DNA from: Methylobacter sp.
GTDB taxonomy: Bacteria > Pseudomonadota > Gammaproteobacteria > Methylococcales > Methylomonadaceae
Assembly: GCA_024636505.1 (NCBI GenBank)
Contig: JAGXGY010000035.1
Coordinates: 1 to 57,296 of the forward strand
Direction: 5' to 3'
Length of the DNA: 57,296 bases
The position numbers and the translations under genes are program-made. The notes beneath the pieces were generated by a model. That model searched no databases, had not been told where the DNA came from, and worked only from the letters and a program-made list of their open reading frames with translations. Shown piece after piece: positions 7,935 to 16,409 of this stretch (positions are counted from its first letter, which is position 1; every line of letters begins with the position of its first letter).

Positions 7935-8408
7935 GCTTGCCTGTTTCAGCCAAAAATCAACATCGGGATTGCCCAATAATTGCCCTGCAAATGAACACGC
8001 TTTTGCCAAATTATGTTCAGCGTTAGCACTTAAGCCTTCGCCTAATTCAAATTTCTCGGCTTTGATGCTTAGCAGAAAACACGGCGGCGGCGTTTGCTTT
8101 TTTATCGATTGATACACGTCTAAAACCGCCGCAGGACTCATCGCATGCGTCGTGTAGCTTTTATCCCGGGCCGGCTCCAGCACGGTAAAATCAAACGCAT
8201 CGACGCTGGCGACGGAGGCATCGACAAATAACACCAAGCGCCGGTTTTCCAGATCCAGCGCATGTTCGATTTGTAATTGGAAGTCGGTCAATATTTCTAT
8301 CTGCTCTAAGTCGCAATGCCTTTCGGCGTATTCCAGCAGCAACGGTCCCAGGGCATCATCGCCACGACTGAGGTTACCGTAGCCGAACAGCAACACCGGT
8401 TTAGACAT
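7926..8408 (-). CDS. hoxW: Hydrogenase maturation protease HoxW
   Basis: Endopeptidase of the HycI/HyaD/HoxW family that trims the C-terminus of HoxH after nickel insertion. The N-terminal motif VLLFGYGNLSRGDDALGP holds the conserved first acidic residue (usually E, here within RGDD). VLFVDASV carries the second metal-binding Asp, and YTTHAMSP the His region. It has 160 residues, the usual size. The start at MSKPVL overlaps the hoxH stop by 8 nt, which indicates coupling. Its last codons (SHA, TAA) form the first boundary of the 63-bp repeat array. Confidence 0.93.
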   Translation of the reverse strand: MSKPVLLFGYGNLSRGDDALGPLLLEYAERHCDLEQIEILTDFQLQIEHALDLENRRLVLFVDASVASVDAFDFTVLEPARDKSYTTHAMSPAAVLDVYQSIKKQTPPPCFLLSIKAEKFELGEGLSANAEHNLAKACSFAGQLLGNPDVDFWLKQASHA

Positions 8409-9900
8409 GTTTGCGCTCAATCTGACCATCGTCGTGCTTAATCAGCTTATCGATCAGCTTGCCGTCAACATCGACCAATTCAAGTTGCAGCGGCATTTTG
8501 CCGACCGCATGGGTCGCGCAGGACAAACAGGGATCGTAAGCGCGTATCGCCACTTCCAGGTTATTCAACAACGGTTCGGTCAGTTCGCGGCCGGACAAAT
8601 ATTCCGCCGCCACCTGCCGCACCGATTCGTTCATCGCCATGTTGTTGCTGGTGGTCGACACGATCAGGTTGGCTTTGGTGACGATGTCGTTTTCATCAAC
8701 CTGATAGTGATGGAACAGGGTGCCGCGCGGCGCTTCGATCACGCCGATGCCTTCATAGCGTTTTTCGCCTTGCGCAACCAGATCGGAGCTCATGATGTCC
8801 GGATCGTTGAGCAAGGTTTTGATGCTTTCGGCGCAATGCAATACTTCAATCAAACGCGTCCAGTGAAATGCCAGAGTGCTGTGCACCATGGCTTCGCCGC
8901 TGTGCGCCTTAAACTCGACGCGGGCAGCTTCCGCCAATGGGGTGTCAATGTAATCGCAGTTATTGACCCGCGCCAACGGCCCGACCCGATACCAGCCGTT
9001 TTCCTGCCCGAGCGACAACAAATAAGGAAATTTCATGTAGGTCCAGGAACGGACTTCTTCATGGATATAATCGTTATATTGGCAATAATCGACCTGATCC
9101 ATGATGGTTTCGCCGTGCTGGTTCTTGGCGCGGATGCCGCCGTGATAAAGCTCCAGGGCGCCGTCCGACTTGGTCAGTCCCAGATAATTGCTGCGTATAG
9201 TCGCAAATTCATCGTAATAAGGCAGGTTGGAGCAATGCACTTTTTTAATCAGCGCAACCGATCCTGTCGCCCAGGTTATCATCTGGTCGATGTCTTCGAG
9301 CAGATAGTCGCGCTCGGCTTTGGTCAACGATTTATTCATACCGCCGGCAATTGCACCGGTGCCGTGAATGCGTTTGCCCGACACCATGCGAATGACTTCC
9401 TGGCCGTATTTGCGCAATTTGACGCCCTGTACGCCGATTTCGGGATACTCGGCCAATACCGCGACAATCGAACGCTTACTGATGTCGCTTTCAAAACCGA
9501 ACAGCAAATCCGGGCTGGATAAATGAAAAAAATGCAGGGCATGGGATTGCAGCACTTGGCCGAAATGCAGCAAGCGCCTTAATTTGTCGGCCGCTACCGG
9601 CAGGCTCTCAGGGTCGACACCAACCAGTTGATCTATGGCTTTGGCGGCAGCTAAATGATGACTGACCGGACAGATGCCGCATAAGCGCTGCACCAGAACC
9701 GGCAATTCCCAATAGGGCCGGCCTTGAATGAAACGCTCAAAGCCGCGAAATTCAACGATATGCAAGCGGGCCTGCTGGACTTTATTATTTTCGTCCAGTA
9801 GTAAAGTGACTTTGCCGTGGCCTTCAACGCGCGAGACAGGATCGACGACAACACGTTTTAAACTGTCCCGGTTTTTGGCTGTTTCTAAATGTTCGTACAT
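8401..9900 (-). CDS. hoxH: NAD-reducing hydrogenase large subunit HoxH
   Basis: Catalytic subunit of a group 3d bidirectional [NiFe] hydrogenase carrying the Ni-Fe(CN)2CO site. Nickel ligands are in RLCGICPVSHH (Cys74, Cys77) and DPCLSCATH (Cys458, Cys461). HoxW is expected to cleave after His464, removing the last 35 residues. Its 499 residues match the family. It is cytoplasmic, without a signal peptide. GGGA lies upstream of the ATG. It is separated from its partner hoxY by a toxin-antitoxin pair, an unusual break in a normally continuous hox operon. Confidence 0.96.
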   Translation of the reverse strand: MYEHLETAKNRDSLKRVVVDPVSRVEGHGKVTLLLDENNKVQQARLHIVEFRGFERFIQGRPYWELPVLVQRLCGICPVSHHLAAAKAIDQLVGVDPESLPVAADKLRRLLHFGQVLQSHALHFFHLSSPDLLFGFESDISKRSIVAVLAEYPEIGVQGVKLRKYGQEVIRMVSGKRIHGTGAIAGGMNKSLTKAERDYLLEDIDQMITWATGSVALIKKVHCSNLPYYDEFATIRSNYLGLTKSDGALELYHGGIRAKNQHGETIMDQVDYCQYNDYIHEEVRSWTYMKFPYLLSLGQENGWYRVGPLARVNNCDYIDTPLAEAARVEFKAHSGEAMVHSTLAFHWTRLIEVLHCAESIKTLLNDPDIMSSDLVAQGEKRYEGIGVIEAPRGTLFHHYQVDENDIVTKANLIVSTTSNNMAMNESVRQVAAEYLSGRELTEPLLNNLEVAIRAYDPCLSCATHAVGKMPLQLELVDVDGKLIDKLIKHDDGQIERKHV

Positions 9901-9917
9901 GATAATTCCCGTATTTG

Positions 9918-10178
9918 TTATTTCTTATAATGATACTTACAGCTAATAACAATCAGCCTATCGGCTTCAACTTTGTACACTAAGCGATGCTCATCATTGA
10001 TGCGGCGCGACCAATAACCTTGTAACTCATGCTTTAAGGCTTCGGGTTTACCCAAGCCTATGTATCGATTACGCGACGTTTCTTTGATCAAACTAACAAG
10101 ACGTTTATAGAGTTTTTTGTCCTCGCTTGCCCAGCGGGTAAAATCCTCAAAAGCACCTTGTTCAAAAGCAATATCCAT
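9918..10178 (-). CDS. YoeB-type toxin (Txe/YoeB mRNA interferase family)
   Basis: An 86-residue toxin-like protein expected to cleave ribosome-bound mRNA. The core GKPEALKHELQGYWSRRINDEHRLVY and the C-terminal CKYHYKK match YoeB, including the catalytic Glu, Arg and His positions. The start overlaps the upstream antitoxin stop as TAATG. It ends 17 nt before hoxH. The protein looks intact. It probably shares the hox transcript unless a promoter lies in hoxY. Confidence 0.9.
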   Translation of the reverse strand: MDIAFEQGAFEDFTRWASEDKKLYKRLVSLIKETSRNRYIGLGKPEALKHELQGYWSRRINDEHRLVYKVEADRLIVISCKYHYKK

Positions 10179-10411
10179 TACAGATCGTTTAAATGGGCAG
10201 TTACCAATCTACCCTTTTTAACATTGTCTATCGCTTCTAATAGACGCGCCTTGTTAGCAGGGTCACGCAATAAATAATCGGTCTCATCCTGTTCGGCTTG
10301 CGCCGTTTCACAAATGGCAATCTCAATCTCTTTATGTTGAAACTGCGCTTTGATGGATGCTATAAAATTTTCGTTTAGCTCATCAGCATTGATTTTATAA
10401 ACTGTGTACAT
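10178..10411 (-). CDS. Antitoxin of the YoeB-type toxin (YefM-like)
   Basis: A 77-residue partner that should bind and neutralise the toxin and repress its own operon. The C-terminal half DETDYLLRDPANKARLLEAI resembles the YefM toxin-binding region. The N-terminal half (MYTVYKINADELNENF) differs from classic Phd/YefM DNA-binding domains. The ATG at 10411 has GAGAGG 6-8 nt upstream. An upstream in-frame start at 10486 would run into hoxY and is rejected. It lies 25 nt after the hoxY stop. Confidence 0.85.
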   Translation of the reverse strand: MYTVYKINADELNENFIASIKAQFQHKEIEIAICETAQAEQDETDYLLRDPANKARLLEAIDNVKKGRLVTAHLNDL

Positions 10412-10436
10412 AGTTTTCCTCTCACTTGTAGGTCGC

Positions 10437-10976
10437 TTAATCGTAATGAACCAACTCGTAAGGCAATGAAGGTTCACGTCCTTCAATCAAATCGGTCAGG
10501 AATTTCCAGAACACGTCTGCTGACGGCGGGCAGCCGGGCAGAAAATAATCTATTTTGACCACTTCATGTATCGGGTACACCTGATCCAACAGCAAGGGTA
10601 ACTCTATGTCGTTGGGAATTTGTGGATTTTCCACGCCAACTCCATCCAGATAAGCCTCGCTCAGGCATTCTTCGAGCGGGATATGATTACGCATCGCGGG
10701 CAGTCCGCCGTTAATGGCGCAAGCGCCGACCGCAACCAGGATTTTGCAGTTGTTACGAAACTCCCGCAATACGTGGACGTTTTCGGAATTGCACACGCCA
10801 CCTTCAATCAGACCTATATCGCAGTTAGTACAGTGTTCTATGTCGGTGAGCGGCGAGCGGTCAAACTCGACGACTTCAACCAATTGCAGCATACGTTCGT
10901 CGATATCCAGAAAAGACATGTGACAGCCAAAGCAGCCTGCCAGCGATGTTGTTGCTACTCTAATTTTATTTGCCAT
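10437..10976 (-). CDS. hoxY: NAD-reducing hydrogenase small subunit HoxY
   Basis: Small subunit that carries the [4Fe-4S] cluster nearest the Ni-Fe site. The four expected ligands are Cys15 and Cys18 (GCFGCH), Cys86 (GACAING) and Cys149 (PGCPPS). It has 179 residues and no signal peptide or extra C-terminal cluster domain, as in HoxY of soluble hydrogenases. Its start overlaps the hoxU stop by 11 nt. In most hox operons hoxH follows directly, but here 536 nt of toxin-antitoxin DNA intervene. Confidence 0.95.
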   Translation of the reverse strand: MANKIRVATTSLAGCFGCHMSFLDIDERMLQLVEVVEFDRSPLTDIEHCTNCDIGLIEGGVCNSENVHVLREFRNNCKILVAVGACAINGGLPAMRNHIPLEECLSEAYLDGVGVENPQIPNDIELPLLLDQVYPIHEVVKIDYFLPGCPPSADVFWKFLTDLIEGREPSLPYELVHYD

Positions 10977-11685
10977 GTTTAGGACGCTCCGAAGCTAAAG
11001 CAACTTGGTCGATTTGTTGATGATCGTAAATACGCTCACCAATCGGCACCTGATAACCGGTGCGTTTAACCAGAATCGCGCCGGTAGGACAAACGTGGAC
11101 GGCCTGATCGTTCACATCCACGTCAGTGTCTTTCAACAACCCGCTTTCTGCATTGACGATCAAATGCTTGTGGATGCCGCGCCCGCTGAGCGCAAATACA
11201 TTTTTACCGTCTGTTTGTTGGCTGGCGCGAACGCACAAGGTGCAAAAAATGCAGCGATTATGGTCTATCATCACCTCGGCATGAGAGGCGTCTACTTTTC
11301 GATCCGGATAAAATAATGGAAAATGGTTATCGAGCATATTCAAGTGATAAGCCACGGCTTGCAACTGACAGTTACCGGTTTTTTCGCAGGACATGCAAAA
11401 ATGGTTGCCTTCCACAAACAGCATCTGGGTGATTTTCTTCCGGTCGTCAATCAGCTCTTGAGTTTCACTGAGCACCTCTTGCCCGTCCATGGCCGGAAAG
11501 GTGCAGGCAGTACAGTTGCGCCCGTTGACATTGACCGTACACAGTTTACAGCTGCCATGCGGAGTAAATTCCGGCTGATGGCATAAGTGAGGAATATAGA
11601 TGTCGGCTGTCATCGCCGCGTCCATAATGGTCTGTCCATCTTCAAAAGGAATGGTTTTGCCGTCGATGGTAATGGTTTTACTCAT
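10966..11685 (-). CDS. hoxU: Hydrogenase diaphorase subunit HoxU
   Basis: Iron-sulfur subunit linking the hydrogenase and diaphorase halves, homologous to the N-terminus of NuoG. Seen: a plant-type [2Fe-2S] site (Cys35, Cys46, Cys49, Cys61), the His/Cys [4Fe-4S] site (His95, Cys97, Cys100, Cys106) and another [4Fe-4S] set (Cys145, Cys148, Cys151, Cys199). The 239 residues are typical. The start overlaps the hoxF stop by 8 nt, so the operon is tightly coupled. Confidence 0.95.
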   Translation of the reverse strand: MSKTITIDGKTIPFEDGQTIMDAAMTADIYIPHLCHQPEFTPHGSCKLCTVNVNGRNCTACTFPAMDGQEVLSETQELIDDRKKITQMLFVEGNHFCMSCEKTGNCQLQAVAYHLNMLDNHFPLFYPDRKVDASHAEVMIDHNRCIFCTLCVRASQQTDGKNVFALSGRGIHKHLIVNAESGLLKDTDVDVNDQAVHVCPTGAILVKRTGYQVPIGERIYDHQQIDQVALASERPKHGK

Positions 11686-13465
11686 GTTCGTTCACCTCTA
11701 TTTGAGCTAAATGCGCACCGGCATCGTCCCTATTGGCCATACGCCGCGCTGTTTCCAGTGCGCCATCTAAATCGAATCCCGGCTCATAGCTGATTTCTTT
11801 TAATCGGCTTTGGTATAAACCGGGATAACGCTCCAGCGTGGTTAATATCGGATTCGCTGCGGTTTGTCCAAGACCGCAATGGCTATAATTCTTGACCAGC
11901 TGACACAATTCTTCCAACACAACAACATCACCCGCCGAACCATGGCCGTCGACAATTTTATCCATCTGTTTTTGCAATAAAGAGGTGCCGACCCGACATG
12001 GCGTACAAAATCCACAACTTTCATGGGCAAAAAAGTGCGTAAAGTTATGCACCATGTCGAGAATATTGCGACTGGTGTTGAAAATAATAAATGAGCCGCC
12101 GGTGGCTAAATCTTCAAAAGCCAGCTTACGCTCGAACTCCTGATCGGAAATAAACATTCCTGACGGTCCGCCAACCTGAACACCCAAGACATCGTCGGCG
12201 CCGCAGTCATGCAGAATAGTCTGAACCGTCACGCCAAAGGGGTATTCATAGATGCCGGGACGCGCGCAATCGCCGCTGATACTGAGTATCTTGGTGCCTT
12301 TCGATTTTTCGGTGCCGATACCGGCAAACCAGTTGCCGCCATTGACCGCAATGCCGGCCGCCGCCAGAAACGTTTCTACGTTATTGACCACGGTCGGTTT
12401 ACCCAAATAGCCCTGGGTGACCGGATAAGGCGGACGATTGCGCGGAATGCCGGCTTTGCCTTCCAGCGACTCGATCAGTGCGGATTCTTCGCCGCAAATA
12501 TAAGCGCCGGCGCCCAGACAAATTTCAATATCGAAACTCCATCCTGCGTCCAGAATATTAATGCCCAGCAAACCGTTTCGGCGACGCTGCTGTAGAATGT
12601 TTTGCAGCTTATCGTGTAGATGCAAGTACTCGCCGCGCAAATACAAAAAACCCTGTTTGGCTCCGATAATCGTGGCGCACACCGTCATGCCTTCAAAAAC
12701 CTGATCTGCGTAACTATTCAGCAGCACCCGATCCTTGAATGTGCCGGGTTCACCTTCATCGGCATTGCAGACTACATAACGCTCAGTCTGCTGCTCTTCG
12801 GAACAAAACTGCCACTTCATCGCTGTTTTAAATCCTGCGCCGCCCCGCCCCCGCAACCCTGATGTATCGATTTCAGCCAGCGTTTCCTTGATACCCCGCT
12901 TTAACACTGCTGTGAGCGCCGCGCCTTGCTCAATCTGCTGATTCAGCAATAAACCGGATTTATGAATATTGTCATCCACCTGAAATAATTCGCTAGGCCA
13001 TTCGCTCAGGGGTTTTTGTTGATTAATCAGCGCTGCAATTTTATCAATTGAAGAATGATCCAAATGGGTCAACGCATAGCCGTTAACCAAACCGGCCGGA
13101 CCTTGGTCGCACATGCCGGTACAGGAAGTATTATTCAGACTGACCAGGCCATCTGATCTGACCTTGCCGACGGCAACAGCCAATTTATTTTCCAGATAAC
13201 CGAGCAGGTCTTTCTTGCCCAGCATATGATCGGTTATCGAATCGCTGATCAACAACTCATATTGCCCTCTGGGGGTCAAATGAAAAAAACTGTAGAATTC
13301 AATCACGCTGACAATTTGCGTTCGGGGCATGTTCAGTAAGCCGGACAGCTGCTCTATGGCCTCCTCCGGGATATAATGAAATCGCGATTGGATCTGCCTT
13401 AGCATTTGCAACAAAGGGGTTGCCTGATGGTTATTTTCTACGATACCCTGAATGAATTGTTTCAC
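11678..13465 (-). CDS. hoxF: Hydrogenase diaphorase subunit HoxF with HoxE-like N-terminus
   Basis: NADH/FMN-binding subunit homologous to NuoF, with an N-terminal NuoE/HoxE-like domain (about 1-150) as in Cupriavidus HoxF; 595 residues. Residues 205-212 (RGRGGAGF) start the NADH/FMN site, GEPGTFKDR follows, and CGFCTPCRVG provides the [4Fe-4S] ligands. In the N-terminal domain only Cys115 and Cys119 remain of the usual four cysteines, so that cluster is probably lost or altered. The start is GTG with GGGGAG 6 nt upstream. It is the first gene of the hox operon and no separate hoxE is present. Confidence 0.94.
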   Translation of the reverse strand: MKQFIQGIVENNHQATPLLQMLRQIQSRFHYIPEEAIEQLSGLLNMPRTQIVSVIEFYSFFHLTPRGQYELLISDSITDHMLGKKDLLGYLENKLAVAVGKVRSDGLVSLNNTSCTGMCDQGPAGLVNGYALTHLDHSSIDKIAALINQQKPLSEWPSELFQVDDNIHKSGLLLNQQIEQGAALTAVLKRGIKETLAEIDTSGLRGRGGAGFKTAMKWQFCSEEQQTERYVVCNADEGEPGTFKDRVLLNSYADQVFEGMTVCATIIGAKQGFLYLRGEYLHLHDKLQNILQQRRRNGLLGINILDAGWSFDIEICLGAGAYICGEESALIESLEGKAGIPRNRPPYPVTQGYLGKPTVVNNVETFLAAAGIAVNGGNWFAGIGTEKSKGTKILSISGDCARPGIYEYPFGVTVQTILHDCGADDVLGVQVGGPSGMFISDQEFERKLAFEDLATGGSFIIFNTSRNILDMVHNFTHFFAHESCGFCTPCRVGTSLLQKQMDKIVDGHGSAGDVVVLEELCQLVKNYSHCGLGQTAANPILTTLERYPGLYQSRLKEISYEPGFDLDGALETARRMANRDDAGAHLAQIEVNEHE

Positions 13466-13689
13466 TTTATCTCCCCGGCTTTATCTTTCTGGATGTTTGT
13501 GGATATGATATTAATGAATGATTACATTAGCCTATATGGCAGTGATCACTTCGAGCAATCATTTTGAATGCCCTTAACCCTAAAGATCGGGTGTAGATAA
13601 GGGGCAGTAACGTTAAAACAAAAACCAACTATATCTTACTCTCTTAGATAAACCAATTATTAGCTGACAGGACTTCTCATTAAGCACTC

Positions 13690-14160
13690 ATGGCAAAAAA
13701 AACCACTTCGTTTAAAGCGGCGTTATCGTTTCCAAATCGCACTATGACTCATTTTTATAGCCAGATTGAGCAACAAAAACAGGTTCTACGACGCATTCAT
13801 GATATTTTACCGGCGGCGTGTGCCAAACATGCACTGCACTGCGTTATTAACGGCAAAAAACTGCTGGTTTATACCGATACCGCAGCCTGGGCCTCACAAC
13901 TGCGCTTTTATAATAGTACAATTCTTGCCGCCATCGCCCCGCTGACCCGGGAATCGGTCTCGATTATGCAGATTAAAGTCCGGGTAGAAACATTGTCTGC
14001 AACATCGCTACCGGGACGGACGCCGATCATTCCATCGGCAGAAAAAATAGAGCTGATCCATAACCACAGCCTCACGGTTTCGGATGAACAATTGAAGCTT
14101 GCCTTGCTGAGGTTAAGTGCAACACTGGAAAAACGTTCCAATCAGCAAGCGCCCGCCTAG
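13690..14160 (+). CDS. dciA: DciA-like (DUF721) protein
   Basis: A 156-residue DUF721 protein. Family members such as DciA are thought to help load the replicative helicase in bacteria that lack DnaC. The central part (KHALHCVINGKKLLVYTDTAAWASQLRFY) matches the DUF721 pattern of a conserved strand followed by W-A-x-x-L-R. The charged C-terminus lacks strong motifs. Its position beside lpxC is typical for gammaproteobacteria. The start is uncertain: Met19 (MTHFYSQIEQQ) is an alternative and neither has a strong ribosome binding site. It is divergent from hoxF and convergent with lpxC. Confidence 0.75.
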   Translation: MAKKTTSFKAALSFPNRTMTHFYSQIEQQKQVLRRIHDILPAACAKHALHCVINGKKLLVYTDTAAWASQLRFYNSTILAAIAPLTRESVSIMQIKVRVETLSATSLPGRTPIIPSAEKIELIHNHSLTVSDEQLKLALLRLSATLEKRSNQQAPA

Positions 14161-14176
14161 TCTCCAGGCAGGCGCT
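14148..14176. terminator. Hairpin between convergent dciA and lpxC
   Basis: Arms AGCGCCCGCCT (14148-14158) and AGGCAGGCGCT (14166-14176) pair with one mismatch across a 7-nt loop, overlapping the dciA stop. Only a weak T tract follows, so termination is plausible but not certain. Confidence 0.5.
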
Positions 14177-14186
14177 ATCGGCTTTC

Positions 14187-15110
14187 TTATGCCTCCGGCC
14201 TAGGAGTCTCGGCTGAACGCATAAAAGAAATCGGTGCGGTTTCTTCATCGCCAAAGGTGACCATTTCCCAGGCATCCTTATCATTTAATAAAGCACGAAG
14301 TAATTTATTGTTCAATCCGTGCCCCGATTTATAACCGGTAAATTCGCCTATCAGACTATACCCTAACAAATATAAGTCACCTATCGCATCAAGAATTTTG
14401 TGCTTAACGAATTCATCCGCATAGCGCAGACCGTCTTCGTTGATAACTTTGTCATCATCGACAACTATGGCATTATCGAGGCTGCCGCCCAAAGCCAGGT
14501 TGTTTTGTCGCATCATATCAATATCTTTCATAAAACCAAACGTTCTGGCTCGACTCACTTCCTTGACAAAGGTAGTCGATGAAAAATCCATAGTGGCGGT
14601 TTTTACGTGTTCTTCAAAAGCCGGATGTTCAAAATCAATCGTAAAAGTCACCTTAAAGCCTTCAAACGGCTCAAAAGCCGCCCATTTATCGCCATCTTCA
14701 ACTCTTATGCTACGCTTTATACGGATATACTGCTTCGGACTATCTTGCTCTTCAACCCCCGCAGACTGAAGTAAAAACACAAAAGGCCCGGCGCTGCCAT
14801 CCATAATAGGAACCTCTGCGGCACTGACATCGATAATGGCGTTGTCTATGCCTAAGCCGGCAAATGCCGAAAGTAAATGTTCTATGGTTGAAATTTTGAC
14901 ATCACCTGCAACCAGAGTTGTCGAGAGCATGGTTTCGCCGACATTCTCCGGTGTTGCTTGAATGGTCACCGGATTATCCAAATCGACTCTACGAAATCGG
15001 ATACCGGTATTTGCTTCAGCCGGACGCAAAGTCAAATAAATTTTATCGCCGGTATGCAGCCCTACACCTGTTGCCCTGATGGTGTTCTTTAAAGTTCGCT
15101 GTTTAATCAT
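14187..15110 (-). CDS. lpxC: UDP-3-O-acyl-N-acetylglucosamine deacetylase LpxC
   Basis: Zinc enzyme for the committed step of lipid A synthesis. Seen: [17 protein letters not shown] with the first zinc His, [14 protein letters not shown] with the second zinc His and the Asp ligand, and [11 protein letters not shown] with the catalytic His. It has 307 residues from MIKQRTLKN, which aligns with the E. coli start. A longer frame with a TTG start exists but is not needed. There is no obvious ribosome binding site. It ends the dcw cluster after ftsZ, as in E. coli. Confidence 0.97.
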   Translation of the reverse strand: MIKQRTLKNTIRATGVGLHTGDKIYLTLRPAEANTGIRFRRVDLDNPVTIQATPENVGETMLSTTLVAGDVKISTIEHLLSAFAGLGIDNAIIDVSAAEVPIMDGSAGPFVFLLQSAGVEEQDSPKQYIRIKRSIRVEDGDKWAAFEPFEGFKVTFTIDFEHPAFEEHVKTATMDFSSTTFVKEVSRARTFGFMKDIDMMRQNNLALGGSLDNAIVVDDDKVINEDGLRYADEFVKHKILDAIGDLYLLGYSLIGEFTGYKSGHGLNNKLLRALLNDKDAWEMVTFGDEETAPISFMRSAETPRPEA

Positions 15111-15201
15111 AAAATCAATAACGCTAAGTAAGAAGGGCAAAAGGCGCAAATTTTATCACAATCAGCCCCGAAAACTGAATCCATTGTTACTCGCGCATTC
15201 A

Positions 15202-16377
15202 TTAATCTGCTTGACGCCTTAGAAAGGCCGGAATATCCAGATAATCCAAATCCATATCTTTTTTGGGTTGAGCACCAAAACGCGTTTCTCTGCTTTCCGC
15301 TTTGTTTTGACGCATAACTGTCGGGGTATCCAGACCTTCATAACTGACTTCGCCTGCCGCATTTTGATTAACGTAGCCTGCTGGCGCTTTTGGAGCCAAC
15401 TTAACCGTCCGGGATGGCAAACCCATTCCTGTCGCGACTACCGTCACTTTAATCTCATCGCCTAAGTCAGGATTAATAGACATACCGATTTTTATAACGG
15501 CATCTTCGGAAGCAAATTCATGAACAATATTACCCACTTCATCGAATTCGGCAATACCCATATCAGCCGCAGAAATATTCACCAAAATGCCCCGTGCACC
15601 TTGCAAATTAATGTCTTCCAGTAATGGGCAGGCAATCGCTTTCTCAGCGGCTTCCCGAGCCCGATATTCCCCATCTGCTGTAGCGGTACCCATAATCGCA
15701 GCACCCATACCGGACATCACGGTTCTGACGTCGGCAAAATCAACATTAATCATACCGGGATGAACGATAAGTTCGGTAATGCCCCGTACCGCATCCAGCA
15801 ATACATCGTTAGCCGCTTTAAACGCATTGACCAAAGAGACATCGTTACCCAGTACCGGCAATAATTTTTGATTGGGGATAATAATCAATGAATCGACGAA
15901 TTTTTCAAGCTCCGCTATCCCTTGTTCGGCAGTTGCCAGTTTCTTTTTACCTTCAAATGAAAACGGCTTGGTGACCACGGCAACCGTCAAAATCCCCATG
16001 CTTTTGGCAATTTCCGCAATAACCGGAAGTGCCCCGGTACCGGTACCGCCGCCCATGCCGGCTGTCAGGAACACCATGTCAGCCCCCTCTAAAACCTCTT
16101 TAATGCGATCTTTGTTTTCATCTGCCGCCATTCTGCCAACCTCAGGATTGGTACCTGCCCCCAAACCTTTGGTTAATTCGACACCTAATTGAATAATCGT
16201 ATCAATGTTCAACTTTCTTAAGGCCTGCGCGTCGGTATTTGCACAGATAAACTCAACTCCCTCGACAAGACTGCCAACCATGTGACTGACGGCATTGCCG
16301 CCACCGCCGCCGACACCAATAACTTTGATGACTGCATGTTCGTTGCTCATATCCATTAATTCATATTTCATTGCCAT
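15202..16377 (-). CDS. ftsZ: Cell division protein FtsZ
   Basis: Tubulin-like GTPase that forms the division ring. The nucleotide motif GGGTGTG is at residues 109-115 and the T7 loop is in the FADVRTVM region. The C-terminal peptide LDIPAFLRRQAD binds FtsA and ZipA. The 391 residues are normal. AAGGGG lies 9 nt before the chosen ATG. A second ATG two codons later is possible. Confidence 0.98.
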   Translation of the reverse strand: MAMKYELMDMSNEHAVIKVIGVGGGGGNAVSHMVGSLVEGVEFICANTDAQALRKLNIDTIIQLGVELTKGLGAGTNPEVGRMAADENKDRIKEVLEGADMVFLTAGMGGGTGTGALPVIAEIAKSMGILTVAVVTKPFSFEGKKKLATAEQGIAELEKFVDSLIIIPNQKLLPVLGNDVSLVNAFKAANDVLLDAVRGITELIVHPGMINVDFADVRTVMSGMGAAIMGTATADGEYRAREAAEKAIACPLLEDINLQGARGILVNISAADMGIAEFDEVGNIVHEFASEDAVIKIGMSINPDLGDEIKVTVVATGMGLPSRTVKLAPKAPAGYVNQNAAGEVSYEGLDTPTVMRQNKAESRETRFGAQPKKDMDLDYLDIPAFLRRQAD

Positions 16378-16409
16378 TACCGCTGCCCCTTATTCTATTT
16401 AATAAACTA

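Noticed and set aside
7744-7953. Longer HypA start giving a 183-residue protein
   Set aside because: HypA proteins start at MHEL; the upstream part is only translated repeat.
8407-9522. Plus-strand open frame of 371 codons opposite hoxH
   Set aside because: Antisense shadow: hoxH on the other strand has all the family motifs; no family resemblance or ribosome binding site on this strand.
10412-10486. Longer antitoxin start at 10486
   Set aside because: It overlaps hoxY and lacks a ribosome binding site, whereas the start at 10411 has a clear one.
13466-13689. Possible FNR, CRP or sigma-54 sites upstream of hoxF
   Set aside because: Only an AGTGATCACT palindrome was seen; no match to a full known site.
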